Positions 7,598 through 18,198 of a stretch of DNA of 64,000 bases are shown in pieces (positions within the stretch are counted from its first letter, which is position 1; each line of letters starts with the position of its first letter). The notes below the pieces were generated by a model that was given only the letters and a program-made list of their open reading frames with translations, did no database searches and was not told the DNA's origin. This stretch comes from Acidobacteriota bacterium (lineage in GTDB: Bacteria; Acidobacteriota; Thermoanaerobaculia; Multivoradales; JBCCEF01): the NCBI GenBank assembly GCA_039030395.1, contig JBCCEF010000003.1, positions 1 through 64,000 of the forward strand. The letters run 5' to 3'. The position numbers and the translations under genes are program-made.

Positions 7598-10500
7598 ATG
7601 CGACATCAAAGGGTTTGGTTTCTAGTTGTCTGTTTGGCACTGGCGGGAGCGTTTCCCGCTCTCGGACAGATTCAGTTTCGTGACGGCTCGACGGTGATTC
7701 CCGACGGGAGCGTGCACGATTTTGGTACGACTCTGGTCGGTGTCGACCTGACCCAGCGAATCACTTTGGTCAACGTGGGTTCGACCCCAATCACCGTCGG
7801 TCAGGCGGTGGTGTCCAGCAATGCCAATGATCCGGGGAGTTTCAGCACCTCGAATCTCGATCTCGGAACGTTGAATCCTGGCGATACCGGCGGTTTTGAC
7901 GCCATCTATGGTTCGACCGGTCCGGGCACGGTGACGAATGAGATTGCGGTGACGGTCAACGGAGTCCGGGCCTATCGATTTGACGCGCGGGCGACCGCCA
8001 CGGAACCCGTGGGCCCGGTGATCCAACTCAAGCAAGGCAGCGCCACGGTTCACCGCAACGATCTAGTGAATTTCGGTACTACGACGCAGGGCTTACCGGT
8101 GAACAAGATCTTTACGGTGACGAACGTAGGGGACCAGAGTCTCACCCTCGGGACGATCGGTTTCGGAGGGGGCGCGAGCAATCCGATTCTCTTCACTGCC
8201 CCTAGCAACAACGTGCAGAACCTGGCTCCGAACGCCAGCGCGACCTTTACTTTGCGTTTCACCGCCTCGCAGGTAGCGACGGTGACCAACCGCGTGCGTC
8301 TGTTCGTCAACGGCTCCTCGAATTTCGAATTCGACGTTCGCGGTACGGCGAATCCTCCGCCGGCTGCGGATCTGGTGGTGATGCGCAGTGGCGTGACGAT
8401 TCAACCGGGCAGCAGCACCCACCTGGGGACGACGGATTTTGGCGAGGAGATCCTCGAAACCATTACCCTGCTCAACATGGGCAACGCGACGCTGACGGTC
8501 CAAAGCGTGACCTGGACCGGCACGGAGGTGAGCTTTGCGACCAGCGCACCGACGTCGGTGCCAGCCGGCCAGAACCGGACTTTTACATTGCGCTTCTCCG
8601 GCGCCACCGAAGGGCCCCGCTCGAGCGTGCTCTCGATCGCGACGAATGACCCCACCCCTGATCCCTACAGCTTCACCGCCAACTGGACAGTGACCGATGC
8701 CGTCGGAGCGATCATCGAGCTGCGCCACAACGGCGTGCTGGTGCCGCGCACCTCGACCTTTGATTTCGGTGACACGGGAGTGGGCCAGGAGATCGTCAGG
8801 ACCTTTACGGCCACCAATACCGGAGATCAGCCCTTGACCATCGGGTCGATTTCGATCTCCAGCAACACCAACGATCCGGCGGCGTTCCACGCCCAGAACA
8901 ACCAGGTGGTGGATGTAGCGCCGGGAGGCTCGGGGACCTTCCAGATCCGCTTCGATGCGGCTGCACTGGGCTCGGTGACCCGTGCAGTCCGACTGTTCGA
9001 GGGAGGTACCCCGCGACATACGTTCTTCGCCTTGGCGGAGACCAAAGCGCCGACCTACGCATTGGACGTGTCGCCGTCTTCACACTCGGTGCAGGTGGGC
9101 GAATCGGCGATCTACACGGTGTCGGTGAATGGTCAGTTCGGTTTCGACTCGAACGTAGCTTTGAGCCTTTCCGGCCTGCCTTCGAACACGACCCATTCCT
9201 TCACGCCGGTCACGGTGCCGGCCGGTGGCACAGCGGCGCTGCAGGTGAACACCACCGCCTCGACGCCGCTGGCAACCAGTACCTTGACCATTACCGGTAG
9301 CGGCGGTGGCTTGTCCAAGACCGCCACGGCACAGCTCCAAGTGTCGGACACAGAGGACTTCGTTCTTGATATCACGCCGTTCTCCCGGACGACCCAGCAG
9401 GGCGGCGCGGTCCACTACACGATCTCGGTGGATCCGGTGGATGGGTTCGACTCGGACGTCTCTCTCTCCTTGACCGGCTTGCCCGAGGGCACCACTCACA
9501 CCTTCGATCCGGTGACGGTGACCCCCGGGGATACCTCGCTTCTGGTGCTGCGCACCACCAGTTCGACGCCCTTGGGCGACCACCGGATGGTGGTGCGGGG
9601 CGCCGGAGGCGGTATCACGCGGGCACATTCGGCGCGGCTGATCGTGAATGACGATCCCGCGGCGGGTCCGCCGGTGATCGACGACGTGGCTCCGAACACC
9701 ATCGTTCACGGAGGGATTCGCACGATCACCCTGACCGGCGCCAACTTCCAGGGAGCGACCGTTTCGGTGCCCGATGAGGCACCGGATCCGGACGAGCCGA
9801 TGACCCGCTGGTTCCCCACCGTGTCGGTGGAGAGCATCAACGCCGCCGGCACCCGGATGGTGGTGCGGGTCGATGCTCGGGATACGCGCATTCTCGACTT
9901 CTACAACCTCCTGGTCGATAACGGCCAGGGAGAAGAGGCGGCCTTCTTCCGGGTGCTGCCGGCGGGTCCACTAGTCGATACCTGGACCCCGGCGGAGCCG
10001 GAGCGCGACAAGACCTACGTGCTGTCGCTGGTAGGCCACAACCTGCGCAACGCAACGGTGTCCCCCAGCCGCTCCGGCCGGGTGCGCATCTTCGGGGTGG
10101 ACAACGGTCGCGATGATCGCCTCAACGCCATCATGCAGGTGGAGCCGGGAGCACCTCTCGGTCCCCTCGATCTGGTGGTCCGGGACCCTTCGGGGCACTC
10201 CGTATCGCTGCCGATCACCATTCAGCCGGCCGGAGTCAGTCGCTTGCTGTCCCGCGACTTGGTGGCGCAACAGCAGGATCCGCAAGGTCCGCAAGGTGGT
10301 CTGACCGGCAGCGGAAGGCCGAGGGGCGGTCAGGGCGCGGGTGAGGCACCGCGGCCGGAGCTGTTCTTCCAGGACTTCGTGATGCGCCGGACCCAAGGGA
10401 CGGTGATGGATCGAGAGGATGTCGTGGTGCAGCACCCGGCTCTGGTTCCGTCCGGCGAGGATCATGCTCGGGGGGCGCTGGCATCGGACGAGACGGCCGA

Positions 10501-12517
10501 CATGATCAATTTCGACTTCTTCATCCGAGTCCGTGTCAATCTTGTGAACTTCCATTGGCAAGTCGGTTTGATCTTCGATCCGGAGACCGGCCAGGTGGGC
10601 GACGCGATCCTGCAGGGCTTGGATCTCGGGGATCGGATCAACATCGGCGCGTTCGTGCTGTCCTTCTATTTGAGAGTGGACATGAACGTGTACTTCCGGA
10701 TCGGAAGCCAGGGTTGGAGCTTTCCGCTGTTCTGTTTGGAGATCACTACGGGCCTGGAGATCCCGGGCCTTGGCGGTCTTGCATACTTCTACGATTTCTG
10801 CCGCGGAGGAGGCTCGGGCAACGCCACCAACGGCAGTACCAACACCCTCGAGGTGACGGGAGGGCCGTGTGCCGAAGTGACCTCGACGGGACCTCCGTCC
10901 GAGGGTGTGGTCTACGCCGAGGTGGAGCAGGATGAGTGCTGCGAGCAACCGATCGGAGTTGCCGGTACGGGCTCGACCTTTACCGGATTACCCTTTGCGC
11001 GGCCCAATTGGAGCGTGAACAACCCCAATGCAGGAACGTCCACGCCGGGGGGGACTTGTGGGCAGCCAAGCTGCGCGGTGGAGATCACCGATCCGCCTGC
11101 GTGCATCTCTCAGTCCCGTCGGCGAACGTTCTCGGCGAGTGGCAATCCCAGTGGGGGAACCTATGAGTGGCGCATTGCCCAGGCTGCGTCGAAAGCTTCC
11201 ATCCAAGGCGCTCCCAACCAGTCGGACGTTTCTGTGAGAGGCGACGTGACCAGCGATATGGCCGACGATGTGGAGTTGGAGGTCACCTATTCGGTGGGAG
11301 GTATTAGCTGTACCGAGTCGGTGGATCTTTCGGTGATCGAAGTCGATCTCACCTGGAGAGGGTCGGGCATGCAGGATCCCCGCAACGATCCGCCAGGGAT
11401 TCGTGCGACGGCCGTTGGATTGCCGACCCTCGGGGCCGTGTCGCTGGGCAACCCTTCCGGGGCCCAGGGCTGGTTCAAGAATATGGAAATCAAGGGCAGG
11501 GTCACCCCATGCGACCCTACCCTGCGGTGCAAATTTGATTTCAAGAGGAATCGCGAAGGTACGGTGGGCTATCGCCAGGTGGTCAACGAGGTGCCGATTT
11601 TTTCACCTATTCCCAGTCACGACTGTCCTTTAGGAGGTTGCGACGACGATCGTACGAACGACGACGAAGATTTGATACTGGACCCTGGCCCGAGTTGTGG
11701 GATTTTCGCGCTCGATACGCCGGGTTTCTTCAATACTCGTTGCTCGTCTGCCCAAGCGTCCAGAGTGCTCATCAATTGTCTTTCCTTTGACGAGTGGCTC
11801 AATGTCGATGATGAGCGAGCTTCGGAAACTGTGAAGTGGTACGCCAGCACTCGACTTTTTTGTGACGGCAGCAGTTGGTCAGAGAGTGTTCTGGGCCAGG
11901 GCAATCGCCTCAGCACAGGAATCCTGGACTGCAGTCGCCAAGCAGCGTTGCCGCTCGGTCCTCCTCTTCCAAGCGTCGACGGGCCGATCCATAGCGTCGG
12001 TGCCATCTACAACGGCCTCACCTCGAGCGATGAGTCTCTGAGGATGGTTGCTGGGGTGAATGCTCTGGCCTGGGACGCCTCGGGGACCTTGGAGGGCCAT
12101 TCTCGAGACGAGCTGATCGGAACACTCGTGCAGATCGCCGGTTGGCGAAGCGGCTTCGACGGCGACCATGTCGCGCTCTCGCCTCCTTTGCAGGCCATTC
12201 GCTTGCTCGGTGCCCTGCGGGCAACGGAGGGAATCTCGGTCCTCATCAGCCGAATTGAAGACGATTTTCCAAGGATCGATGTCGGGCCACTCGATGACGT
12301 CACTCCCGCGGTTGTCGCGCTGTCGAAGATCGGTCCGGCTGCGATCGATCCAATCCTCGACCGCGCTTCTGTCGCCTCTGAGTCGGAGTGGGTGAAGCTC
12401 ACCGCTGCGTTGCGACGCATGGAAGATCCGGCGGATCTCGAGAAAGCCCTGGAGGGCCGCATGATGACCGCCTCGGGCCCCGAGATGAAACGTTTGGAGG
12501 AGCTGATGAGCGAGTAG
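7598..12517 (+). CDS. Giant secreted choice-of-anchor-D/Ig/TIG multidomain protein, copy 1
   Basis: A 1,639-residue protein with a Sec signal peptide (cleavage near ALG-Q at about 23). Approximate order: four choice-of-anchor-D (ASPM-SPD-2-Hydin-like) repeats of about 115 residues at 25-485, each with a motif like DFGTTxVGxxxxRTFTxxNxGDQPLTI; two Ig-like repeats at about 486-685 (SLSGLPxxTTHSFxPVTV); two IPT/TIG-like domains at about 689-885; a Gln/Gly-rich linker near 895-920; a conserved segment with VNLVNFHWQVGL at about 970-1080; a Cys-containing module with a further Ig-like fold at about 1158-1250; an SFDEWLNVD block near 1396; and a HEAT-like alpha-helical end (about 1470-1639). No C-terminal sorting signal is seen. 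Copies 2 and 3 follow in tandem. It is probably an extracellular or surface protein; function unknown. Confidence 0.8.
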   Translation: MRHQRVWFLVVCLALAGAFPALGQIQFRDGSTVIPDGSVHDFGTTLVGVDLTQRITLVNVGSTPITVGQAVVSSNANDPGSFSTSNLDLGTLNPGDTGGFDAIYGSTGPGTVTNEIAVTVNGVRAYRFDARATATEPVGPVIQLKQGSATVHRNDLVNFGTTTQGLPVNKIFTVTNVGDQSLTLGTIGFGGGASNPILFTAPSNNVQNLAPNASATFTLRFTASQVATVTNRVRLFVNGSSNFEFDVRGTANPPPAADLVVMRSGVTIQPGSSTHLGTTDFGEEILETITLLNMGNATLTVQSVTWTGTEVSFATSAPTSVPAGQNRTFTLRFSGATEGPRSSVLSIATNDPTPDPYSFTANWTVTDAVGAIIELRHNGVLVPRTSTFDFGDTGVGQEIVRTFTATNTGDQPLTIGSISISSNTNDPAAFHAQNNQVVDVAPGGSGTFQIRFDAAALGSVTRAVRLFEGGTPRHTFFALAETKAPTYALDVSPSSHSVQVGESAIYTVSVNGQFGFDSNVALSLSGLPSNTTHSFTPVTVPAGGTAALQVNTTASTPLATSTLTITGSGGGLSKTATAQLQVSDTEDFVLDITPFSRTTQQGGAVHYTISVDPVDGFDSDVSLSLTGLPEGTTHTFDPVTVTPGDTSLLVLRTTSSTPLGDHRMVVRGAGGGITRAHSARLIVNDDPAAGPPVIDDVAPNTIVHGGIRTITLTGANFQGATVSVPDEAPDPDEPMTRWFPTVSVESINAAGTRMVVRVDARDTRILDFYNLLVDNGQGEEAAFFRVLPAGPLVDTWTPAEPERDKTYVLSLVGHNLRNATVSPSRSGRVRIFGVDNGRDDRLNAIMQVEPGAPLGPLDLVVRDPSGHSVSLPITIQPAGVSRLLSRDLVAQQQDPQGPQGGLTGSGRPRGGQGAGEAPRPELFFQDFVMRRTQGTVMDREDVVVQHPALVPSGEDHARGALASDETADMINFDFFIRVRVNLVNFHWQVGLIFDPETGQVGDAILQGLDLGDRINIGAFVLSFYLRVDMNVYFRIGSQGWSFPLFCLEITTGLEIPGLGGLAYFYDFCRGGGSGNATNGSTNTLEVTGGPCAEVTSTGPPSEGVVYAEVEQDECCEQPIGVAGTGSTFTGLPFARPNWSVNNPNAGTSTPGGTCGQPSCAVEITDPPACISQSRRRTFSASGNPSGGTYEWRIAQAASKASIQGAPNQSDVSVRGDVTSDMADDVELEVTYSVGGISCTESVDLSVIEVDLTWRGSGMQDPRNDPPGIRATAVGLPTLGAVSLGNPSGAQGWFKNMEIKGRVTPCDPTLRCKFDFKRNREGTVGYRQVVNEVPIFSPIPSHDCPLGGCDDDRTNDDEDLILDPGPSCGIFALDTPGFFNTRCSSAQASRVLINCLSFDEWLNVDDERASETVKWYASTRLFCDGSSWSESVLGQGNRLSTGILDCSRQAALPLGPPLPSVDGPIHSVGAIYNGLTSSDESLRMVAGVNALAWDASGTLEGHSRDELIGTLVQIAGWRSGFDGDHVALSPPLQAIRLLGALRATEGISVLISRIEDDFPRIDVGPLDDVTPAVVALSKIGPAAIDPILDRASVASESEWVKLTAALRRMEDPADLEKALEGRMMTASGPEMKRLEELMSE

Positions 12518-12544
12518 TGTCGCTTCGTCGCCTCGGCGTTCCTT

Positions 12545-12579
12545 CGCCCCGGTTGGGATTGTCCGGCCGGGGCGTTTTT
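12545..12579 (+). terminator. Rho-independent terminator after giant gene copy 1
   Basis: The arms CGCCCCGG (12545-12552) and CCGGGGCG (12567-12574) form a GC-rich stem, extended by further partial pairing, and are followed by five T residues. The same structure follows copies 2 and 3. Confidence 0.85.
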
Positions 12580-12582
12580 CGT

Positions 12583-12622
12583 GCTCAGCCGGTACGGATC
12601 TGCAGGAGGCCCGGCGTACGTC
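12583..12622 (-). pseudogene. Footprint of the cupin-oxygenase gene 3' end after giant copy 1
   Basis: Read on the minus strand, this short stretch encodes GLLQIRTG and a stop, nearly identical to the last residues (GLLQIHTG, stop) of the intact cupin oxygenase whose gene faces copy 3. It also lies at the same distance after the terminator as in the intact arrangement. It appears to be a relic of the oxygenase 3' end carried along when the giant gene was duplicated. Confidence 0.65.
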
Positions 12623-12859
12623 AGTGGACTTTTCCCATGTTCTGCGGGTGGAGGAGTGGAGGTCTCCGAAAGGAGGATCTCCCGGTTCTCTAAACCCCTC
12701 GTGGACGGCGAAGCACTCTCCTAACGGGCGACGGGGGTTCACTTGGGTTCTGAATCCTCAATGCGTGCAAGATTCTTATGAATGGTTCGCTGGCTTGCTG
12801 AACCGGCCTTCGAGTTGAGGCGTACCTATTCCTGAGACCTACTTGCTTGACTGGCGGCC
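12623..12859. other. Non-coding spacer between giant copies 1 and 2
   Basis: No supported gene. A GTGCAAGATTCT motif near 12763 recurs as GTACAAGATTCT near 18320 upstream of copy 3, suggesting a common ancestral upstream region. No confident promoter was identified. Confidence 0.35.
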
Positions 12860-12924
12860 CGTCGCGGGTGTCGCGGCTGCGGCCGTGCCTTTCTCCACGA
12901 ACCCACTAGGAGGAGTTCACCAGG
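12860..12924 (+). promoter_or_regulatory. Conserved 5' leader of giant gene copy 2
   Basis: About 65 bases immediately upstream of copy 2 share an ordered set of blocks with the leaders of the decapitated copy (18135-18198) and copy 3 (18356-18419): a GTCGCGG-rich region, then a GAACCCA block, then a GAGGAGTTC Shine-Dalgarno block. Conservation across three leaders suggests shared translational or transcriptional control, or simply recent duplication. Confidence 0.5.
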
Positions 12925-15900
12925 ATGCGACATCACAGGGTTTGGTTGCTGGTCTTTTGCTTGGCTTGGGCGGGAGCCCTTCCCGCTTTGGGTCAGATTC
13001 AATTTCGCGATGGCTCGACGGTCATCCCGGACGGCAGTGTCTACGACTTCGGAACGACCCCGGTCGGGGTAGACCTCACCAAGCGCATCACTCTCGTCAA
13101 CGTCGGTTCGACGACCATCACGATCGGTCACACCCGGGTGTCGAGCAACGCCTTCGATCCGGGGCGCTTCATCACCTCGAATCTCGATCTCGGGACGCTG
13201 AATCCGGGGGACACCGGCGGCTTCGACGCCACCTACACCTCGACCGACGCGGGAACGGTGACCAATGAGATCGGAATTCTCGTCAACGGTGTCGTGGCCT
13301 ACCGCTTCAACGCCCGGGCGACCGCCACGGCGCCTCTGGGACCGGTCATCGAACTCCGGCAGGGCACGACGCCGATCCAGCGCAATGACCTGGTGAACTT
13401 CGGTACCACGACCCTGAATGTGCCCGTCACCAAGACCTTCACGGTGACCAACGTCGGTGACCAGAACCTGACCATTGGCACCATCGGCTTCGGCGGCGAC
13501 GCCGGCAATCCCATCCTGTTCACGGCGCCGACGAACCATGTGCAAAATGTGGCGCCCAACGGCAGCGCCACGTTCACGCTGCGATTCACGGCGTCCCAAA
13601 TCGGTACCGTGACGAACCGGGTGCGCCTGTTTTTGAACGGTTCCTCGAATTTCGAGTACGACGTCCGCGGTACCGCCAGCCCGCCACCGGCGCCCAATCT
13701 AATCGTCCAGCGCAACGGCACCACCATCGCCCACAACGGCAGCATCCACTTGGGCGCGACGGGTTTCGGGGACGAAATTCTCGAAGACTTCACGCTGCTC
13801 AACATCGGCAACGCCGCTCTGACGGTGAACAGCGTGACCTGGAGCGGCAGCGAGGTCAGCTTCGCCACCAGCGCGCCGGGGTCGGTGCCGGCGGGACAGA
13901 GCCGGACCTTCACCCTGCGTTTCGCCGGCGACAACGAGGGGCCGCGGTCGAGTCTGATCTCGGTCAATACCAATGATCCGACTCCCAATCCCTATCGCTT
14001 CACCGTGAATTGGACGGTTGACGACGCCATCGGGCCGATCATTCAACTGCGCCACAACGGCGCGACGGTGCCGCGCAACTCGACCTTCGATTTCGGCGAT
14101 ACGGGGGTGGGGCAACCGATTGTGCGCACCTTCACGGTGACCAACGCCGGCGATCAGCCGCTGACCGTGGCGCCGATCTCGATCTCCAGCACGGCAGGCG
14201 ATCCGGCCCATTTCCATTCCCAGAACAACAACGTGGTGAACGTGCAGCCGGGCCAGTCGCGCACTTTCCAGCTTCGCTTCGACGCCGCCGGCCTGGGTCC
14301 GGTCACCAGCGAAATTCGGCTGTTCGAGGGCGGCTCATCGCGCTACAACTTCTTCGCCCATGCGGAGACCAAAGCGCCGACCTACACGCTGAACGTGTCG
14401 CCTTCGTCGCGCACCGTACAGCGTGGAGACTCGGCCTTCTACACGGTCACCGTCAACGGTCAGTTCGGGTTCAATTCGAACGTTACCCTGAGCCTGTCGG
14501 GGCAGCCGTCGAACACCACCCACTCCTTCAATCCGGTGAGCGTGTCGCCGGGCGGCAGCTCTACCCTGCGAGTGAACACCACCGCTTCCACGCCGTTGGT
14601 GTCGCGCACCCTCACCGTCACCGGCACCGGTGGTGGCCTGACCCGCACCGACACGGCGCAGCTCGTGGTGCAGGACAATCAGGATTTCACCCTCAACGTG
14701 TCGCCCTCGTCGCGCACCGTCGAGCAGGGCGGCGCGGCGACGTACACGGTCGCCGTCGATCCGGTGAACGGTTTCGACTCGGCCGTCGCGCTGTCGCTCT
14801 CTGGCCTGCCGGCAGGCAGCGGCCACACCTTCACACCGGTGAACGTGCAGCCGGGCAATACTTCGACGCTACGGGTGACCACCACCGGCTCGACGCCCCT
14901 GGGCGCACGCACCTTGACGGTGACCGGCACCGGCGGTGGCAAGACCCGCACGGACACGGCACAGCTGGTGGTGGACAACAATCCGCCGGCCGGGCCGCCG
15001 GTGATCGACGACGTCTCACCGGACACCTTCGTGCACGGGGCGATTCGTACCCTGACCCTGACCGGGGCCAACCTCCAAGGGGCGACGGTGTCGGTGCCGC
15101 AGGATCCGCCGGATCCCGGCCAGCCGATCACCCGCTGGTTCCCCACCGTGACGGTGGAGAGCATCAACGCGGCCGGCACCCAGATGGTGGTGCAGGTGGA
15201 TGCTCGGGACACTCGCATCCTCGACTTCTACAACCTGCTCATCGACAACGGGCAGGGTGAGGAGGCGGCGTTCTTCCGGGTGTTGCCGGCGGGTCCGCTG
15301 GTGGACACCTGGACGCCCACCGAGCCGGAGCGCGGCAAGAGTTACGTGCTCTCCCTCGTCGGCCACAACCTGCGCAACGCCACGGTCTCTCCGAGCCACA
15401 GCGGCCGGGTGCGGATCTTCGGAGTGGACAACGGCCGGGACGATCGCCTGAACGCCATTCTGCAGGTGCTCCCCGGAGCTCCCCTCGGGCCGATCGATTT
15501 GGTGGTGCGCGATCCGTCCGGCCACAGCGTCACCCTGCCGATCACCATCCGCGCTGCCGGTACCAGCTCACTGCTGAGCCGCAATGTACTGGCCCAACAG
15601 CAGCCGACCGGCGGCCCCGCCGGGGGGGCTCAGGAGGGTCCGGAAGATGGCGGTCCGCGGGCCGAGCGTCAGCAGCCGAAGCTGTTCTTCCAGGAATTCG
15701 TGATGCGCGAGACGCAGGCGACGGTGATGAGCCAGGAGAACGCCATCGTGCTGCACCCGGCGATGGCGCCTGCCGGCGAATCCCGGGCGCGCGCCAGCCT
15801 GGCTCCGGAAGAGGAGAACATGATCGGATTCGAGTTCTACTTCCGGGTCCGTTTCAACCTGGTGAACTTCCACTGGCAGGTGGGGCTGACCTTCGACCCG

Positions 15901-17850
15901 GACACCGGCCAGATCGGCGATGCGATCCTCCAGGGGCTCAACGTCGGCGATCGGGTGAACATCGGCGCCTTCGTCCTGTCCTTCTACCTGAAGGTGGACT
16001 TGACGGTGTACTTCCGGTTCGGCAGTCAGGGCTGGAGCTTCCCGCTGTTCTGCCTGGAGATCACGTCCGGCCTGGAGATTCCCGGCCGGTCCGGTTTCGC
16101 CTACTCCCTCGACTTCTGCCGCGGCGGAGGTGGCGGCAACTTCACCTCCGGCAATACCAGTAGCTTGCAGGTGACCGGCGGCCCGTGCGCCGAGGTCACC
16201 CAGCAGGGACCGCCGGTGGAGGGGTTGGTCTTTGCCGAGGTCGAGCAGGATGACTGCTGCGAGCAGCCCATCGGAATGACCGGCAACGGTTCGACCTTCA
16301 CCGGGTTCCCCTTCGGGTTACCCAACTGGAACGTCAACAACCCCAATGCCGCCACCTCGACACCGGGGCCCAACTGTTCGGCGCCGAACTGCAACGTCAG
16401 CATCAGCAATCCACCGGCGTGCATTTCAAAGACCCGCATGCGGACCTACACCGCCAGCGGTTCGCCGGGTGGCGGCAACTATCAGTGGCGGATCGCCCAG
16501 GGAGGTTCGAAGGCTTCCATCCAGGGGGCCGCAAACCAGTCCGACGTGTCCGTCAAGGGCAACGCCAACAGTAGCTCCGCGGACGATGTGGAACTGGAGG
16601 TGACCTACACCGTGAACGGCGCTAGCTGCACCGAATCGGTGGATCTATCGGTGATCGAGGTCGACCTCACCTGGCGAGGCTCCGGGAGCCTCGATCCGCT
16701 GTTCAACGCCCCGGCGGTGAACGACGGAAATTTCGGATTGCCGACCCTCGGGCCGGTCACGCCGAACAATCCTCCGGGCACCATCGGCTGGTTCAAGAAC
16801 ATGGAGATCAAGGGCCGCGTGACCCCGTGCGACCCCAACCTGAGGTGCGATTTCGACTTCAAGCGGGACCGCCAGGGAACCGTCGGCTTCTTGCAGATCC
16901 AGGCGCCGGGTGTGCCGGTGTTCCAGCCGGAACCGAGCCTCGACTGTCCACAGGGCGGTTGTGACGACGATCCCAACGAGCTGGACGAGGACCATGTGCT
17001 CGATCCGGCACCGGGATGCGGCGTCTTCGTGCTCGATGTTCCGGGAGCCGCGGCGGGTCCCTGCAACAGCCAAAACGCCAACCTCTTCATCATCAATTGC
17101 TTGACCTTCGATGAGTGGTTGAACGTCGATGGCGAACGCGGTTCGGAGATCCAGAAATGGTCGGCGGCAACGACCCTTCACTGCAACGGCCAGACCTGGT
17201 CGCAGGCCACCGGCGGCCAGGGCAACCGGCTCCTCTCCGGCGTCCTCGACTGCAGTCGCAACGCGGCGATTCCGGGCGGTGCGCCGCTCCAGGGAGGAGG
17301 GCTCGAGCCGAGTACCTCTGACGAGACCGGCTACAACGTGGCTCAGGTGCTGCGAAAGCTTCGGTCGGGCGAACGCATGGTGCGCATGCAGGGCGCCGCC
17401 GAGGTGACGGCGTGGCACGCCAGCGGCAAGCTGGTCGGTTCGGAGCGCGATGCGATTCTCGCCAAGCTGCGTGCCTTCGCGGCGCGCACCGGAGGCACCG
17501 GAGGGTACTTCTCAAAGCAGCTCCTGGGGATTCAGCTCCTCGGTACGCTGGGTGATGAGGAGTCCGTCGATCTCTTGATTTCGCGCGTCGAGACTCTGTT
17601 CCCGCTCACCAACTTCGGAGATCTCGAAGGGGTGTCGCCAGCGGCCATTGCGCTGGCCGAGATCGGTCCGGCCTGCATCGGCCCCATCCTGGATCGCGCG
17701 GCGGTGGCGTCCGAGGCCGAGTGGAAGCAGCTCACCGCGGCCCTCCGTCGAATGGAGGATCCGGCCGATGTCGAGGATGCCCTGGAAGGTCGCATGATGA
17801 CCGCCTCGGGCATCGAGATGAAGCGGCTGGAGGAATTGATGGACGAGTAG
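12925..17850 (+). CDS. Giant secreted choice-of-anchor-D/Ig/TIG multidomain protein, copy 2
   Basis: A 1,641-residue tandem paralogue of the gene at 7598, with the same signal peptide pattern (MRHHRVWLLVF, cleavage near ALG-Q) and the same domain order: four choice-of-anchor-D repeats, two Ig-like repeats, two TIG-like domains, a linker, the VNFHWQVGL region, Cys-bearing modules and a HEAT-like end. The linker near residues 895-920 is the most divergent part (Gly/Glu/Gln-rich here). Long stretches, especially the TIG and VNFHWQVGL regions, are nearly identical to copy 3, so copies 2 and 3 are the closer pair or have undergone gene conversion. The start follows an AGGAGG-type Shine-Dalgarno. 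Expected location is the cell exterior. Confidence 0.8.
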   Translation: MRHHRVWLLVFCLAWAGALPALGQIQFRDGSTVIPDGSVYDFGTTPVGVDLTKRITLVNVGSTTITIGHTRVSSNAFDPGRFITSNLDLGTLNPGDTGGFDATYTSTDAGTVTNEIGILVNGVVAYRFNARATATAPLGPVIELRQGTTPIQRNDLVNFGTTTLNVPVTKTFTVTNVGDQNLTIGTIGFGGDAGNPILFTAPTNHVQNVAPNGSATFTLRFTASQIGTVTNRVRLFLNGSSNFEYDVRGTASPPPAPNLIVQRNGTTIAHNGSIHLGATGFGDEILEDFTLLNIGNAALTVNSVTWSGSEVSFATSAPGSVPAGQSRTFTLRFAGDNEGPRSSLISVNTNDPTPNPYRFTVNWTVDDAIGPIIQLRHNGATVPRNSTFDFGDTGVGQPIVRTFTVTNAGDQPLTVAPISISSTAGDPAHFHSQNNNVVNVQPGQSRTFQLRFDAAGLGPVTSEIRLFEGGSSRYNFFAHAETKAPTYTLNVSPSSRTVQRGDSAFYTVTVNGQFGFNSNVTLSLSGQPSNTTHSFNPVSVSPGGSSTLRVNTTASTPLVSRTLTVTGTGGGLTRTDTAQLVVQDNQDFTLNVSPSSRTVEQGGAATYTVAVDPVNGFDSAVALSLSGLPAGSGHTFTPVNVQPGNTSTLRVTTTGSTPLGARTLTVTGTGGGKTRTDTAQLVVDNNPPAGPPVIDDVSPDTFVHGAIRTLTLTGANLQGATVSVPQDPPDPGQPITRWFPTVTVESINAAGTQMVVQVDARDTRILDFYNLLIDNGQGEEAAFFRVLPAGPLVDTWTPTEPERGKSYVLSLVGHNLRNATVSPSHSGRVRIFGVDNGRDDRLNAILQVLPGAPLGPIDLVVRDPSGHSVTLPITIRAAGTSSLLSRNVLAQQQPTGGPAGGAQEGPEDGGPRAERQQPKLFFQEFVMRETQATVMSQENAIVLHPAMAPAGESRARASLAPEEENMIGFEFYFRVRFNLVNFHWQVGLTFDPDTGQIGDAILQGLNVGDRVNIGAFVLSFYLKVDLTVYFRFGSQGWSFPLFCLEITSGLEIPGRSGFAYSLDFCRGGGGGNFTSGNTSSLQVTGGPCAEVTQQGPPVEGLVFAEVEQDDCCEQPIGMTGNGSTFTGFPFGLPNWNVNNPNAATSTPGPNCSAPNCNVSISNPPACISKTRMRTYTASGSPGGGNYQWRIAQGGSKASIQGAANQSDVSVKGNANSSSADDVELEVTYTVNGASCTESVDLSVIEVDLTWRGSGSLDPLFNAPAVNDGNFGLPTLGPVTPNNPPGTIGWFKNMEIKGRVTPCDPNLRCDFDFKRDRQGTVGFLQIQAPGVPVFQPEPSLDCPQGGCDDDPNELDEDHVLDPAPGCGVFVLDVPGAAAGPCNSQNANLFIINCLTFDEWLNVDGERGSEIQKWSAATTLHCNGQTWSQATGGQGNRLLSGVLDCSRNAAIPGGAPLQGGGLEPSTSDETGYNVAQVLRKLRSGERMVRMQGAAEVTAWHASGKLVGSERDAILAKLRAFAARTGGTGGYFSKQLLGIQLLGTLGDEESVDLLISRVETLFPLTNFGDLEGVSPAAIALAEIGPACIGPILDRAAVASEAEWKQLTAALRRMEDPADVEDALEGRMMTASGIEMKRLEELMDE

Positions 17851-17874
17851 GTCGTTCGTTCATCAGAAGCATGA

Positions 17875-17908
17875 CGCCCCGGTCGGGTTCTCCCGGCCGG
17901 GGCGTTTG
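17875..17908 (+). terminator. Rho-independent terminator after giant gene copy 2
   Basis: CGCCCCGG (17875-17882) pairs with CCGGGGCG (17897-17904), followed by TTTGT. It has the same structure as the terminators after copies 1 and 3. Confidence 0.8.
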
Positions 17909-18134
17909 TCGTGCTCGGATCCGCCGGGCGCGAATCCCTCGGCGTTTTCGTCCTGTCCTTCCATCTCGACTTCGGATGAGCTGTCCGGGCTAAAGCCCTC
18001 CGGGGGTGGCGGGCATTTTCCGTATGCGGACCCGGGCTTTTGGCGGCTGGGTCGATGGAGCGGCTGGAGTAGCCCTTCTTTGACCTAGGTCGTTCCTAGT
18101 GAACTCGAGGCCTGCTCGCTTTGAGGGTCGTCCG
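17909..18134. other. Non-coding spacer after giant copy 2
   Basis: About 225 bases without a supported gene. It contains a GGGCTaaAGCCC inverted repeat near 17987. Nothing else could be recognised. Confidence 0.3.
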
Positions 18135-18198
18135 CCGCGGCCGTCGCGGCGGGGGTGATACCCGCTCTTTACGAACCCAACACGAGGAGTTCTTCAGG